Positions 1 through 11,099 of a DNA stretch of 64,000 nt are shown here, piece after piece. The DNA is from Bremia lactucae (Eukaryota; Oomycota; Peronosporomycetes; Peronosporales; Peronosporaceae). The stretch's first letter is position 1. Every line of letters starts with the position of its first letter. The notes under the pieces were generated by a model, which did no database searches, was not told where the DNA came from, and saw only the letters and a list, made by a program, of their open reading frames with translations. The stretch is from NCBI RefSeq assembly GCF_004359215.1, contig NW_027152029.1, positions 40,675 to 104,674 of the forward strand. The letters run 5' to 3'. The position numbers were made by a program, and so were the translations under genes.

Positions 1-231
1 ACTACGGCAGACGTTCCGTCTGCCGCAAGAGATAACAGTGCGTCACCCGCGGCTGCACGAACCGCAGCCGAAGGCGCAGCACTATCAACACCCCGCATGA
101 GTTGATTCTTCATGCGATGGAATTTAAAATGATGGTTCAGACCAATCAACATCATTTTAAAATTCAGTTGTCACATAGTGACCACTCCATCCAATGACAG
201 TCAGAGTGATTATCGTTTAAAGGAGGGGTGA
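1..231 (+). mobile_element. 3' internal tail of a D-type Gypsy element
   Basis: This matches the tail that precedes each D-type LTR further right (for example 34981-35317 and 41955-42198). Bases 1-112 read on the minus strand as the N-terminal part of the antisense frame described for the other copies. Bases 123-161 form a 12-bp-arm inverted repeat (TTTAAAATGATG with its complement). A purine-rich stretch at 218-231 directly before the LTR is the likely polypurine tract. The rest of this element lies left of the window. Confidence 0.8.
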
Positions 232-681
232 TGTAACGGGGTGTATCGTAACATGAAATTAACACTTAAAGGTTGTTAATTAATATATTATTTAAAAGGT
301 AGATAATATTTGGAGGATATTACTTTATATAGTAATGTTCAGAATTCTTATCCATAAATAGGTATAGACCATTATATCTATTTATTCCGCAGACTAATCA
401 GCTGTAGAGATAAACAAAAGAGAGATACAGATAAGAGAAGAGAAAAAATGAATTGCATGTTTAGTATTAGATTATAATTAAGTTAGCATTTACAAGATAG
501 ATATAAGAGATACTTAATTTTATTAATACAGATTTCCTTTAACCCTCTTCAAGCTAGTTGCCTTAAAGAGAAGTCTTTCTCTGCATGTACCAGTGTACGT
601 GAAATAACGTAGGGCACTCGCAAATGAAGCAGTGCGAGTGGACTTGTTCTGAAGCAGTACAAGTCGTAGTGCCCCGTTACA
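232..681 (+). repeat. D-type LTR (3' LTR of an element entering from the left)
   Basis: It begins TGTAACGGGG and ends CCCCGTTACA, so the two ends are a 10-bp inverted repeat with TG...CA termini. It aligns over its length with the LTRs at 28236, 35318, 42199, 49069 and 55942. What follows is not a primer-binding site but reverse transcriptase sequence of another element, so this LTR sits inside element A. The left target duplication cannot be checked because the left end is outside the window. Confidence 0.85.
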
Positions 682-1440
682 CGTCGGGCACGAAATTGAT
701 CTCGAACCTGGCACCAAGTATTTTGTGACCAGACAATGGCCGTTGCCGAAAGAACAAGTCGAATATATGGATGAGTTCTTCGACAGAGCAAATCGCCTCA
801 CTGCAGCCCGACCTTTTGTGTGCGTAAAGCCACAGGTGGATCGCGCATTCATGCTTACAATAAGCTGAACACAGCGACCACACCGACGCAATCGCCAATC
901 CCAAGGAAAGATGTTATGATGAATTCCATGGGATGTCAGCCATTTTTTCCGCGTTGAATTTTAAAGATGGCTACTATTAGGTACTCACGAGAGAGTCTGA
1001 CGTAGCCAAAACTGCAGTAAGCACCCCAAGCGATATGCTTTAGAAGTGGCTTGTGATGCCCAAGGTTTGAAAAACAAACCGGCGACATTAAACCGAGTGG
1101 TGGCTCACGTGATGCGTCAGCACCGTGCCTACGCGCCCCCAATATTTTGACGATGAATTCGGGCATAGAAGAGCCGGGGACGGTTTGACCGAAATAGAGT
1201 CATTTAGACGCTGTTGCCCCAGACTTCGGGTGACGCTGAATTGTACGCCAACTCGCAAAAGTGCGTCATTGGGGTCCCCGAGATACCTGTGCTGGGCTGC
1301 ATCGTAGGTACACATGGTGTACGAGCAGACCCAGACTGAATACAATCAGCAAAGGAATGACCAATCCCACGACACGTGAAGGATTTGCGCCAATTCCGAG
1401 AGCTCACTAATTATTTGCATAAATATAGCAAGAATTATGC
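682..1440 (+). pseudogene. Gypsy reverse transcriptase remnant (element A)
   Basis: Translation in shifting frames gives Ty3/Gypsy RT blocks in order: HEIDLEPGTKYFVTRQWPLP at 688-747, then a PTFCVRKATGG-like block near 805-840, IPRKDV near 900-916, and an FDDEFGHRR block (the catalytic FDD motif) near 1145-1170. The frame changes several times and stops occur within conserved blocks. Gag and protease are absent upstream, because the D-type LTR abuts the RT directly. This is a dead copy, more degenerate than D. Confidence 0.8.
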
Positions 1441-1449
1441 TGAGCGATT

Positions 1450-1990
1450 AAGCCTTGTCTGATCTCCTTGAAAAGGACGCATAATGCGTTTCCTCAAAAG
1501 AACGAGAAATGCTTTCACACCAGTGAAGCAATCTCTTTATAGAGGCACCGGTCTTGGCATCACCAGACGCGGATAAGCCTTTTAGCGTCGTCTGCGATGC
1601 AATAAATATTGCAATCGGCAGCGTGCTCATGCAAAAGGATGACGACGGCGGTAACCCTGTCATTTCTTATCAGTCTCGGCTTTTAAAAGCCGCAGAACTG
1701 AACTGCCTTGTGCATGACAAAGAGCTACATTCAATAAAGTATGCGTTTTTTAAGCTTCGAGTGCACCTATTGGGCACCGAACCATTTGTGGTTCACGCAT
1801 CACTGCGGACCCGCAATAAACTCACCCCACCTCTCGCCTAGAATGGCAAGATGGCTTACATTCTTCTCTGAATTTAATTTTAAAGTTAAATACAAGCCGG
1901 ATAAGTCCAATGTCTTGGCTGACGCTTTATTGCGCAGACCAGACTTCGAGGTAAGACACCAGGAAAGTGTGTCTAGTGCTAAAGCACAAA
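1450..1990 (+). pseudogene. Gypsy RNase H remnant (element A)
   Basis: The frame from 1554 reads DADKPFSVVCDA, then YQSRLLKAAELN, HDKELHSIKYAF and FKLRVHLLGTEPF. This is the RT-RNase H block of Ty3/Gypsy, with the first Asp (VCDA) and the Glu (DKELHS) present. The usual TDH motif after the last block is altered to a form without Asp. The frame shifts near 1800 into the ARWLTFFSEFNF and ADAL.RRPDF motifs that end the domain in these elements. Confidence 0.85.
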
Positions 1991-3530
1991 TTCAGCCGTC
2001 AACGTTGGCAGCCATGAAGGCATTCAGTGTAACGGGTTCGTTAGCCTCTGATATTCAAGAAAGCTACAGTCAGGATGAACATTGTCGCCTTCTATTGGAT
2101 CACTTCGGTGGACGAAAGGTAAATCTTCTGTCGCACCTGAAAGCTAAGATTAATCGATTTAGCTACTGCGATGACCTTATATGGCATCAGTTGTCACCTT
2201 TTGATCCCTTGAGAATCTACGAGCTTCATGACAGATTTCAAGCTGATGATCCTTCACGAGCTTCATGATGCGCCATCGAGTGGGCATCTGAGCCGTAAAA
2301 GTACATTTTCTAAAAGTGTCGAAATGATTTTGGTTGCCTAACCTATATCGTTGAGTGGCCACCTATATTCGCTCTTGCGAACCGTGTCAGTGCGTTAAGC
2401 CTGCACCGTCCAGCAGTGAACATTGAAGCCACTACCAATTCCAACAGATTGTTGTAAGACTGTAAGTCTGGACTTTATATTTGGCATGCCGCCTGACCAC
2501 AAGGGTCAGACGGGGCTAGTCGTCTTTGAAGGCAGACTGAGCAAAATGGACCATTTAGCACCATGTAAAACATCGATCATAGGCAAGGAGGCAGCTCTCT
2601 TGTTCCTGGATCATGTATACCGACTACACGGGAAGCTCGAGTCCATAGTATCTGACCGGGATCCACGTTTTACGTCTGGTTTTTGGTGACATGTCTTCGA
2701 GCTGCTAGGTAGCAAGCTCCACATGTCGACCGCAGATCATCCCCAGACCGATGACCAAACCGAACGTGCCAATTGGGTCGTGGCGGATCCATTACGCACG
2801 TTAGTGACTCCCCTTTGTGGAGCTCGCTATTAATAACAGTGTCCACGCCAGTACGGGTGAGACACCGTTTTATATAAACGAGCTGCGCCATCCTCGGACG
2901 CCAACCTCGTTTGTGCGCAGCCCAAGTCTTAGTGGGAGAGGGCCCCTCACTATGCTCGACGAGAAAAAGAGACATAGTCTCGGCAATTTGACGATGCCCC
3001 GCGAGGGTATCATCTCACCGACAGAAACTTGCCCTGGTGACCCCCCCTTTAGCAGTGGTTAATAAAACAACGTCCTATGTACGACCTCTCGGCGGTGTCA
3101 TAGGCGAGTTTGATTCGAAAAGCGTACGCGAGGCTCAGCGCTTTATGGATGAGCGATCAGCCATCACACGAAAAGTCCGTGATGCGATGGCAAGCGCACA
3201 GGACAAACAAAAGAATATGCGACCGAAATGATCGCAAATGACGAACGCTTGAGAGTTGTGTAGAAAAATACTATTAAGTACTGCTACCCTACCTAAATAT
3301 GCAGTTTCTGTACTACCTGGAGGTACTACGAAGTTGGTGCCGCGTTTCATTGGGCCCTTTACGGTAGTAGAAGAGGTTGGAGACCTAAACTATAGGCTCA
3401 CCCTTCCCCCGTATATAAAGATGCACCCCATCTTTTACGTAGGTCGTCCCAAACGGTATGTAGACCCAAATGATGCCACATATCCCCATCAGTCTAAGGA
3501 GACTGATGGTGAAGCCGACAATTAGTCGAG
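1991..3530 (+). pseudogene. Gypsy integrase remnant (element A)
   Basis: Integrase pieces follow RNase H in order but in several frames. The core carries the first catalytic Asp in SLDFIFGMPPDHKGQT (2468-2515) and the second in VSDRDPRFTSGF (2647-2682). The catalytic Glu lies in the ADHPQTDDQTERA block near 2734-2772. The INNSVHASTGETPFYIN block is at 2830-2880. The C-terminal blocks LVPRFIGPFTVVEEVGDLNY and MHPIFYVGRPKRY are at 3334-3460. The triad survives in sequence, but frameshifts and stops between blocks rule out a working protein. Confidence 0.85.
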
Positions 3531-3837
3531 TGTCAAACAGATGGAAGAGATGAGAAAAGCGAAAGACTTTCCTCCGACCTTCTCTTTCCACATGGACGAG
3601 GGCTCGGAGAGCGAGGGATACCACGCGCGTAATGCGGGTTCCTCAGCATCAACTTCGTTAAGATGTCAAGCCGAAGTTTCAGGCGTTCGTACCCTGACGA
3701 TCCTTCGCGCGGTCATCATGAAATTCAAGATCAGTCGCAGGACTTTAACCCCGAGATCCCCAATGCGTCGTTCTGCAGCACTTAACGCCTGCGACTGAAT
3801 GGACGCGAGTAAGGCAGCCGCGAATAGGTAGGCGAAT

Positions 3838-4065
3838 TTGCTACTCCTATCGGGCGCCGCCTGCACTGATGAATGCCTGTGGGAATCAAACCTTCCTTGT
3901 TGGAAGGTTGCTTGCCTACCGCTCCGTGAGGCAGAAGTATCAGATCCTCGTCGAGTGGTGAGGATACCCGAAGAGGTTCGACTCTTAAAAAACGGTCGAC
4001 GCCCTGCGTATCGACGTGCCCGGCTTGGTGACTGCCTACGAAAAGAAGCATCGCTCCACTAGTCT
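3838..4065 (+). pseudogene. chromodomain remnant (element A)
   Basis: Reading from about 3870 gives NQTFLVGRLLAYRSVRQKYQ, then ILVEW, a stop, GYPKRF, another stop, and VPGLVTAYEKK. This is the chromodomain pattern (aromatic cage residues, VEW.GYP) carried at the integrase C-terminus of chromoviruses. Two in-frame stops interrupt it. It places element A among chromodomain Gypsy elements, whose chromodomain is known to guide integration to particular chromatin. Confidence 0.75.
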
Positions 4066-4099
4066 TAAATGGACTAGCAAGACCAGCGTGGTGAGAAGA

Positions 4100-4975
4100 A
4101 TCATGGGGTACAGTACCGCCCATGATTTGTCTCACACGCAAGCGGGCGAAATTAATTCGCTGCGACCGCTGTTTCATCGCATCGTAATGCAGTTGAAAGC
4201 GGCGCGTGAATTCCGCCTCATATTGGTCGAGCGTTTCATTTGAACGCAACACGACCGGGGTCAGGGAAAATCGCCCAAGCGATTTTTCCTGATCCTTCCA
4301 TGAATTATAGACGCCATATTGAAATAAGTTTTTTTTTCAATAGCGCGCTCTAGGAGCGACACTCTCTTCCAGTTGATACGAGGCCATTGAGATGGAGGGG
4401 GTACAAGTGGTATGCCACCCGTCACTTAGCCATGTCAATACGACTTACTTGTGACGTTGACTGGACACGTTCACGTTCCGTCGGCGGATCTTTACGCTTA
4501 GGCTCTTCTGCATCAGACCCATTATGATTGATGGTCTGAACGACAGACGTTTTGGTTTACCCAACGAAGAAGTACCTGCACCTCAATGGGCAGTTCTCTC
4601 ATTGATGGTTGCTGCGCTAGCTAGCGCACACGACGAGACAGCATTTCAAAACCTTTTTTGTCTCTCAACAAATCGAAATAAGAGAAGTTTGGATGGGCGC
4701 TAAAGCGCAATCACGCTATTCTCATATTTACTATGAGGTGACGGTGTCGACTCATTGATATCGACAACGAGCGATGGGTCTACATCCTCACTGTGCAAGT
4801 GGGATGGATCATTCAGCCCAGTTAGCAGCGCGACAGAAGCATCGCCAGCTGTCGTCGTTGTAACTGTGGCACTGAGCGACCGGCGGCGTATTAACGCGGC
4901 GCGTACGCTTAGTGCGTGGTTGTGAGGGCGTCTTTGCAGACGACCTAACATCTTTGCCCCTCTTAGGTGGCATAG
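4100..4975 (-). pseudogene. antisense frame downstream of element A pol
   Basis: Between the chromodomain and the 3' LTR-like sequence the open reading lies on the strand opposite to pol. A methionine at 4973 begins MPPKRGKDVRSSAK. A second frame carries an acidic stretch with DPSLVVDINEST (about 4760-4800), and a third, starting near 4249, reads SNETLDQYEAEFTRRFQLHY. The DPSL.VD block resembles the antisense frame of D-type elements (DPSLEVDYE). The last block has a Gag-capsid flavour, but that is only an impression. Frames are broken, so no intact product remains. Confidence 0.45.
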
Positions 4976-4999
4976 TTGGCGCCGTGTGAGTGCACACAG

Positions 5000-5440
5000 G
5001 TCGCTTTAGTGACTGAGAGGATCAGACCGGCGGGTAAAGCAGCTCGCTGTCCCTCGTTCCTCTTTGACGAATAAGCAAAATGTAAATTCGTTCTTAAAAA
5101 GGGAGATGGTCAATTACTTAAGTAAAAGTAGTTAGACCCACCACTTGGGTGTGGCTCACATTGTGACCCACCTTTGTGTATGGGATATACCTAACGGCAT
5201 TCACACTAACGGGGATGTCGGCTAGCGTCATCCAAGATACGAGGTATTAAGAATAATACGCTCGCAATACATATCCGAGCATATCTACAGAGATGGCATT
5301 TATATTTGGCTAAAATACGATTAAATATAAATTAGTCTGGAAACTACTTCCTAGTTGACAAGTGCGCACGTGGAGCCGGATTACCGCTTTCGTGACGTCA
5401 CTGAAACTAAGGTATTTCGTTTAGTGAGGTCGCTTAGGCG
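5000..5440 (+). repeat. 3' end and LTR-like remnant of element A
   Basis: This stretch aligns base by base, with many differences, to 13931-14350. Both have a GAGAGGA...GCTCGCTGT...TCGTTCCTC tail, then the likely LTR start (about 5109 here, a clear TGTAACGGG at 14061), then shared blocks such as TTACCGCTTTCGTGACG here and TTACCGCTTCCGTGACG there. Termini have decayed here, so the outer end is approximate. Confidence 0.5.
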
Positions 5441-5964
5441 CCCACCAACTACCTCACTGTACGTGAGAGGAGATTGTTAACCGCTTCCTCACTGTGCTCA
5501 AAGAGGTGTGTGCTAGAAGTGCGTGGCAGCTTTAACTAGCACCCGGGTACAAAATTTTTAAAATTATCGTGTCGGGTCTTGTTCAAAAATTCGAAGAATT
5601 CATTCATTGCACGAGGACTACACCACAATCTACCCCCATGGCGCTATCAAAGCCAATTGCAGTGAAAACGACTCAAAATTCAGTCACAATTTCTTTAGGA
5701 AAAAAACTAATAGCTACCACAAGATCCGCTACCATTGTATTTCAAGAAACCGTTCCCGTCGTTTAGGCTACTTGAAGATTTTTGTGACATTGTGGAGATC
5801 TCTAGCGAGCGTTCTAAAACTCGAATTGGAAGTCTTCGTCCTGGGATGAGTTATTAATTTATCGTCTCGGCCGTTTCTCGGATGAACGCAGGTCCGTTTA
5901 GTGTCGCAAGCGACCGATTGCTAGGTACCGTCATAAATTAGGTGGAACTACAACAGCGAGTTGA
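5441..5964. other. unassigned sequence
   Basis: There are short open stretches only (up to 80 codons), with no motif I recognise. The left part may still belong to the decayed LTR of element A. Confidence 0.4.
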
Positions 5965-6658
5965 ATGAAGTTTCATCGTGAGATGCTTCCTGCTCGACGA
6001 TTAAGTTTTCTCGTATCATGGTCACTTGTATTTTATCAAGATGAAGAACAAGCGTTGAAATATCGCAGTCGCAAGCAAAGCCAAAAATTCGAAAGAGTCC
6101 AATCGGTTTCTATCAGATTTGGCATTTGTGGATCCTCGCCAAGCTCTCAGCGATTGATAGTTGCCCAGTCTTTAGATATAACCCCGTCACGTCGTAATGC
6201 TGTAGATAATTCAACTTCTGATGACAATAAAAGCATATCAAAAAGTGAAACGGTCGACGTAAATACACGCAGTGACCCTGATGATAAAGATTTTAAAAGC
6301 TAAGAAAAGCTTTGCGTGGCGAATATCATTGTACCGATTTCTCTATCGCTATGAAAACGCTGGATTAATGGCGGGATTTGAAAAAGATGACATCAATGAA
6401 CCCTTTTGTAATGAAATGATGCTCATTGCTGCTTCCTTCAAAGGATGTCCAGCTGACCCTATAATTGAGGCTGTTTACTATGCAACATCAGAAGACGAAT
6501 TTGGACAACGTCAAAGGCTCTCCAAGTGTGCGCGAGATTCTCATTCAGACGTAACCCATCGTGCCTTAAAGCAACAAGAGCTGTCGCTGATGTTTAGGCC
6601 TCTCATGCGTTGCTCAATGCAGCGAAAGAATCGTCAAATTCACGTGGCGAAACGTTGA
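5965..6658 (+). CDS. two overlapping unknown reading frames, possibly one frameshifted gene
   Basis: A 112-codon frame (5965-6303) ends in a Ser/Asp-rich tail and overlaps a 128-codon frame (6272-6658) in another phase. The second has ordinary globular composition (for example NEPFCNEMMLIAASF) rather than the Arg/Ser-rich composition of chance frames here. I recognise no domain. There is no convincing signal peptide and no RxLR-EER arrangement, so an effector call is not supported. It lies between remnants of elements A and E and may be a captured or eroded fragment. Confidence 0.25.
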
Positions 6659-7200
6659 ACGGACGTCGTCGCACTAGCCAATACCAGTATGTGGTGAAGT
6701 GTCATGACTCCACGCCCGAGGGCGAGGTACCCTTCGTCAAGATCGCCCTAGCGTTGTTGTCGTTCTCAAGCCCCGCATTCAGGGATAAATTGCACCGAAA
6801 CACGCTGTCATCAATAGGTGGAGTAACGAACGGATCCTTGGCCATAGTGTGGCTTGGGTCCGCGGCTACACTTGCAACCGAAGCACTAGTATGCTGGCTA
6901 GTAGGAGCCTCATAAGATGACCGATATAGGGATTTAATTGGCCTTTCAGCTTTAGCTTTGGGAAGCCATAGCATAGCTTCTGTTTCAGTTAAACGTCCGC
7001 CACGTAGGCACTGGCTCGAAGATCCACGAAGTACTCAAGCTTCGTTTCGATGAATCCATCGAATTAATTTGTTAACCCTTAAAAACAAAAATAATCGGTA
7101 TGGTTTACATCGAGGCTCTAAGGTACCGTGTGCTTGATCATGTAGACGTATCATGTATTGACTTCAAGTCATGATCTGTGGGAAAGATAACATTTTTAAA
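6659..7200. other. probable distal part of element E, no gene recognised
   Basis: No convincing frame is seen. The right half has the short inverted repeats typical of D/E elements, for example CGAAG...CTTCG near 7028-7045. It should contain the start of the antisense frame of E and its far LTR, but I could not locate TG...CA termini. Confidence 0.35.
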
Positions 7201-7560
7201 CGGTTTTCTATAGCGTTGCCTTTTTCCGGCCTTGGCGGTACACATGAAAGCGGGCGAAAGATGTCACTGAGGCCTGGCTTGACAAACTGAATCCTTTTTG
7301 TGAACGGTTCGAAAAACGGACCGTAGTCGGTGCACGCTACAAGCTTTTCCGTTTATTAAGAGAGGCAGGGTTACCTTGCCTCTCGTAGGGGGACTCAAGC
7401 CCATGCTTTTTAATGGTTCAAGTCATGCCCCTAAGAAGACATGCCTCACGGACCCTTATTGGAGGACGCTCATCTCTTGTGCGATGCGCAAAGGAATTAA
7501 GAACCTTATATTTGTTCACGAGCGCAAGAAGTGCTTGTTCTCTGTAGGACCCTCTGTCGA
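7201..7560 (+). pseudogene. antisense frame of element E
   Basis: Element E runs on the minus strand, but 7260-7385 encodes on the plus strand a 42-residue open block with EAW, KLN, FEKRT, GARYKLFRL and REAGLPCL. Over 38 positions, 25 are identical to the minus-strand block at about 41313-41181 of the composite unit, where pol runs on the plus strand. The frame therefore has the same relative position and opposite polarity to pol in both elements. Downstream it is broken. Function is unknown. Confidence 0.6.
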
Positions 7561-7564
7561 GAAA

Positions 7565-7700
7565 GATGAATCTCGTCGTACTGTCGTCAAGACCCGGTAC
7601 GTCCATCATCAGTTGGGAACGAGGTTCCCAACTATCATGCGAGGGTGGATACCGTTCGAACCCTTTTCACCACTCAAATCTGTCAACAAATGTAGAGAGG
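7565..7700 (-). pseudogene. chromodomain remnant (element E)
   Basis: The minus strand reads YPPSHDSWEPRSQL followed by MDVPGL, matching the C-terminal half of the chromodomain in element D (YPPSHDNWEPRSQLVADV). The first half is eroded. A 10-bp-arm inverted repeat, AGTTGGGAAC with GTTCCCAACT, lies in this block at about 7611-7633. The same hairpin position exists in D with different bases. Confidence 0.65.
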
Positions 7701-7772
7701 AAGACAAAATCGAGTCCGCCTCATTCACCGAACCTGAGTCAACATCGTGACTTGGATAATGTCCTCCATGAT

Positions 7773-8220
7773 TTATGGAGGACATTGATCACGAGCGATC
7801 CCGTCGTCGCGACCTAGTAACGACGGTCGACCATGTTTCCCGCGAACAATTAAAAAAAGTTCGCAAGTGCGGTTGATCAACTTGCGCATGAAGGACAGAT
7901 CAGTCTTCAAAACGAGCTGGAGACAGCTCGTTAAAGATCTCTTCCTTGGAAAATAGAGCGGATCGTCTGGCTCATGAGAACCAGACTTTGACCTTAGACA
8001 ATCAGGCTTTGGCTCGGGATTATCAGGCTTTAGCAAATGCCGTAAACCGTGCCGGTTTAATTCAGCCCCGGAAAAAGCCTCATTCTGATGGTACAGGCGG
8101 AGACGCGCGACATGAAACGTAGGATGCGTACGCATTATACGAGGCAGATCGATCGTGTACGCATTCCTTGGCAATGAAATACACGAAATGGGTCGATATA
8201 CCTGTGCAATAATTCATTAC
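7773..8220 (-). pseudogene. integrase C-terminal remnant (element E)
   Basis: The minus-strand frame starting near 8174 reads NAYTIDLPRIMRTHPTFHVARLRLYHQN. This is the integrase C-terminal block seen in D as NAYTIELPRRMRSHPTFYV with RLRPYNQ. The preceding PFRV-like block is readable back to about 8215. The following linker toward the chromodomain is poorly conserved, as in other copies. Confidence 0.75.
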
Positions 8221-8664
8221 TGCCCTTATTTGTCACTACATGTTATGTAGGTTTGCCGAAGATAGTAGAACCCGATCATTAACATTATATATAAAAAATG
8301 TTTGTTTTTCCATTTTTGTCAGAGTACCCTTTCTGTCGGTCCACTGCAGAAACCGACCACTGCTTCTCTAGTCAGCACGAATTCTCCTGCTGACTCAGTT
8401 TTGTTTTTGCTGTCAGTGCCATCGGTGCGCACTGCGGAGATGCCGTTCTCCTCATTGGTGAGAGCATTATTGTTCTCACTAATATTATTATTGTCAATGC
8501 TGAGTCTTTCAGCATCATTATCAAAGTCGTAATAGCATTATCGCTATTGCTGTGTTTGTCCAGATTGAATCACCATTGGTATCCTTCGTTTTGACCATAG
8601 AGTCAATGCGTGATGAGCAAGAGCAAAAATTCTCATTGCTCGAGCGATCCTCCCCCGTTGAATA
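8221..8664. other. unassigned insert within element E
   Basis: No retroelement block is recognisable here. It is rich in small inverted repeats, for example TGCTGAGTCTTTCAGCA near 8498-8514. It separates the integrase C-terminal remnant from the inverted block to the right. Confidence 0.4.
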
Positions 8665-9108
8665 AGAGTCACCATGCGTCTATACGCACGGCCGAAAACA
8701 GTCCACTTCTCTCGCAAAAAATGGCGAGATGGTTGTCTTTCTTCGCGCAGTATAACTTTTCCGTGGAATATAAGCCAGGACGACTAAATGTCGTCGCTGA
8801 TGCCCTTTCGCGCCGGCCTTATTTGAGCCTGCTGCGCAAAACAACAATAAGCATAAGGCCTCTGTTTGCAACAAATAACAGTGAGCATAAGGCCACTGTT
8901 GTAACAATAAGTGTTCCGTCGTCAACATTACTCGACGACGTTATAAGGGCTTATCAAGAAGATAAGGCTCTTTAGAGTTGATGAAATACCTTAAAAATCC
9001 ATTCCGACAATCTTTAAAAGGATTGTCGAAATTGTATAGATCCTCAACAGATCGATATACAACACGCAGTAGGTTACTGTACTACACCGCCATGCTGGCG
9101 ACACACCT
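8665..9108 (+). mobile_element. inverted RNase H-end/linker block inside element E
   Basis: The plus strand reads MARWLSFFAQYNFSVEYKP, ADALSRRP and, further on, KLYRSSTDRYTTRSRLLYY. These are the end of RNase H and the linker before integrase, in D-like form (D: 32240-32610). Element E around it runs on the minus strand and lacks exactly this part between its own RNase H (9830) and integrase (9790). The block was therefore moved and inverted, or came from another copy. Confidence 0.75.
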
Positions 9109-9790
9109 ACTCATAAAGAAGGTGAGTATACGTGGTTCACGAAAAACGGTGTATGCTATATAGAAGCATACACTGAGATGTTGATGGCAAATTACACCAT
9201 CGGTAAGAAACACACTTCAACTCTTAAAAGAGTGGACGTATCCGCGAAGTATCTCTTCGAGGATACAATTCGTACGTTCTGTCTGACCATATTTTTTAGG
9301 ATGGTCAGAAGTTGACATTTTAACTGTGTTCCAAGTGATTTGAACACAGATTGCCAAAATTCTGACGCGAATCTGGGGTCTCGATCAAAGACCAGCTCGC
9401 GGGAATACCCATGGAGTCGAAATTATGTGTCAACAAAGACAGGAGTACAGCGTTTGGCTGTAATTGACTTTGGGACTGCAATAACATTTACCATATTGCT
9501 ACAAATATCAACAAACACAAGAGTGTTATTTTTTTTGCGATCGTCCGTGAAATTTGAAGACGAAGTACATAGTCACGGGCTGCCAACACTCTGCTGGAAC
9601 AGGCAGAGATTGTAACAGAGCACAGGATGAAGCAATGGGCTTCACCCGTTGACGAATTTCGCAAGCACGTAAGTACTTGCGGACGAACTCACACTGGCGT
9701 GGCCAGGAGAAGTCGCGACTTATCGTGAGATAGGTCTTTTCACGTCCACGATGACCAATTATTAGCGCATCGTGGCCCTCATACATGATG
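9109..9790 (-). pseudogene. integrase N-terminal and core remnant (element E)
   Basis: The minus strand reads MYEGHDALIIGHRGREKTY, then WPRQCEFVRKYLRACEIRQR, the HHCC zinc-binding region of Gypsy integrase with a Cys lost (C..C has become EIRQ). Further on come FDRDPRFASEFWQSVF (second catalytic Asp) and GQTERT-like sequence around the catalytic Glu near 9270. A poly-A/T run near 9532 and several stops break the frame. Confidence 0.8.
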
Positions 9791-9829
9791 CGTAAACGCC
9801 TATCATTATGAGTGGGGATGACGACAAGA

Positions 9830-10150
9830 ACAGTCTATCTACCAAGAGAAAGGCCCTAAACTTAGCCAGTGCATATACATGGCAAGGAGTTCCTTGTCAT
9901 GCACTGTTGCGTTTAGCTGGTTGAAGCTGACGCGATTGATAACAGACGACTAGCTCTGCACCGTCTGTCTCATATTGCATTAACGCACAGCCGATCGCAA
10001 ATTCGCTGGCGCCACAGACCACATGAAAAGGTCGGTTTTGGTCAGCAATCGCCAGGATAGGCGATTTAATCAAGCTTTGCTTGATATTCTCGAAGGAACA
10101 CTAACAATCAGCGTTCCAGGACCACTTTAAAATTTTCTTCAATAAAAAAG
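9830..10150 (-). pseudogene. RNase H remnant (element E)
   Basis: Minus-strand translation gives the CDASEFAIGCALMQY-type block and the NATVHDKELLAMY block, close to the D sequence (VCDASDFAISCALMQY; HDKKLLAMKYALAKF). Reading ends near FRAFLLG at 9830, where the domain is cut, and integrase begins at 9790. The missing end is found inverted at 8665-9108. Confidence 0.8.
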
Positions 10151-10159
10151 AATGAATTA

Positions 10160-10990
10160 CTGCCATTTCTGCATAATTGCGTGAGTACTTGTGCAGGTAC
10201 GCCGTTTAACCAAGAAACTTTCTACGTCCATTTTTATCGACTAGCCCAGGCCAATCGGTGATCGCCTTGATATTTTCTGGATCTGATCGTACACCGTGTT
10301 TACCCACGATGCACCCAAGAAGTGGCATTTCGCTTCCAGCGAATATACACTTTTTCAGATCTTGTGCTTACGCATAAGTGTAAGAACCTTTCGGACGTGG
10401 CTAGGATGTACTTCAACATCCGACTATGCGTTTATGGCTCTGCTATGAACGAAGACGTCTTCAAAAAAATTCGGTCCAAAATTCCGCACTGATCTCAACA
10501 GATTGGTTACACATCTGTTGAATGTTGCAGGGGCATTACGAAGCCCCTGTGGCATAACTAGCCACCCCCATAGCATGCCGCTTGAAGTGCTTACTACTGT
10601 GAACATAATATCTTGTTCACGCATAAGGATCTGATAGAATTCATCCATCAGATCTATTCATGCGTAGACAGTACTCTTTGACATACTATTAATGATTACG
10701 TCTTTTCGTGGTATCGGCGTTTGAGCCGGTACCATTGCAGCGTTTAATTTATTGAACGAATGCACAACCCGCCACCCTCCTGTTACTTTACGCACAGAGA
10801 AGGTCGGAGAGCTTTCTGGGAGGTTGACTCCCTCACATGACCCGCTGACAAGGGATCGGCAAAGAATTTGTCAAGCGCTAATACTTGTTCGCGGGGCAAT
10901 GACTACTGCTTCATGACACAGTATTTCGATCCTGTTATCAGGTCGGAGTATCCTTCCCAACTGCCTCTAGCTGTGGTTCTGCAGCCACAA
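10160..10990 (-). pseudogene. reverse transcriptase remnant (element E)
   Basis: The best block is 10648-10424: MDEFYQILMREQDI, TSSGMLWGWLVMPQGLRNAP, and FGPNFFEDVFVHSRA at the catalytic site. There the usual FDD reads FED, so the first catalytic Asp of the pair is Glu. Upstream pieces (the YCVMKQ block near 10905-10925 and IPRKD near 10700) and downstream pieces (HVRKVLTLMRKHK near 10370-10405) are in other frames or contain stops. Confidence 0.8.
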
Positions 10991-11099
10991 CAAGATCCTC
11001 TACGGTCGACTCTCCAGTCGATCTAGGACTCGCAATGTCTCTTATAGACGGTCGTTTAATATTTTCTTGGATGTTGCTATTCAAGCAAGCATCCTTGTT

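Noticed and set aside
5965..6303. Possible secreted RxLR-type effector
   Set aside because: No convincing signal peptide and no RxLR-EER arrangement; the hydrophobic patch is short and internal.
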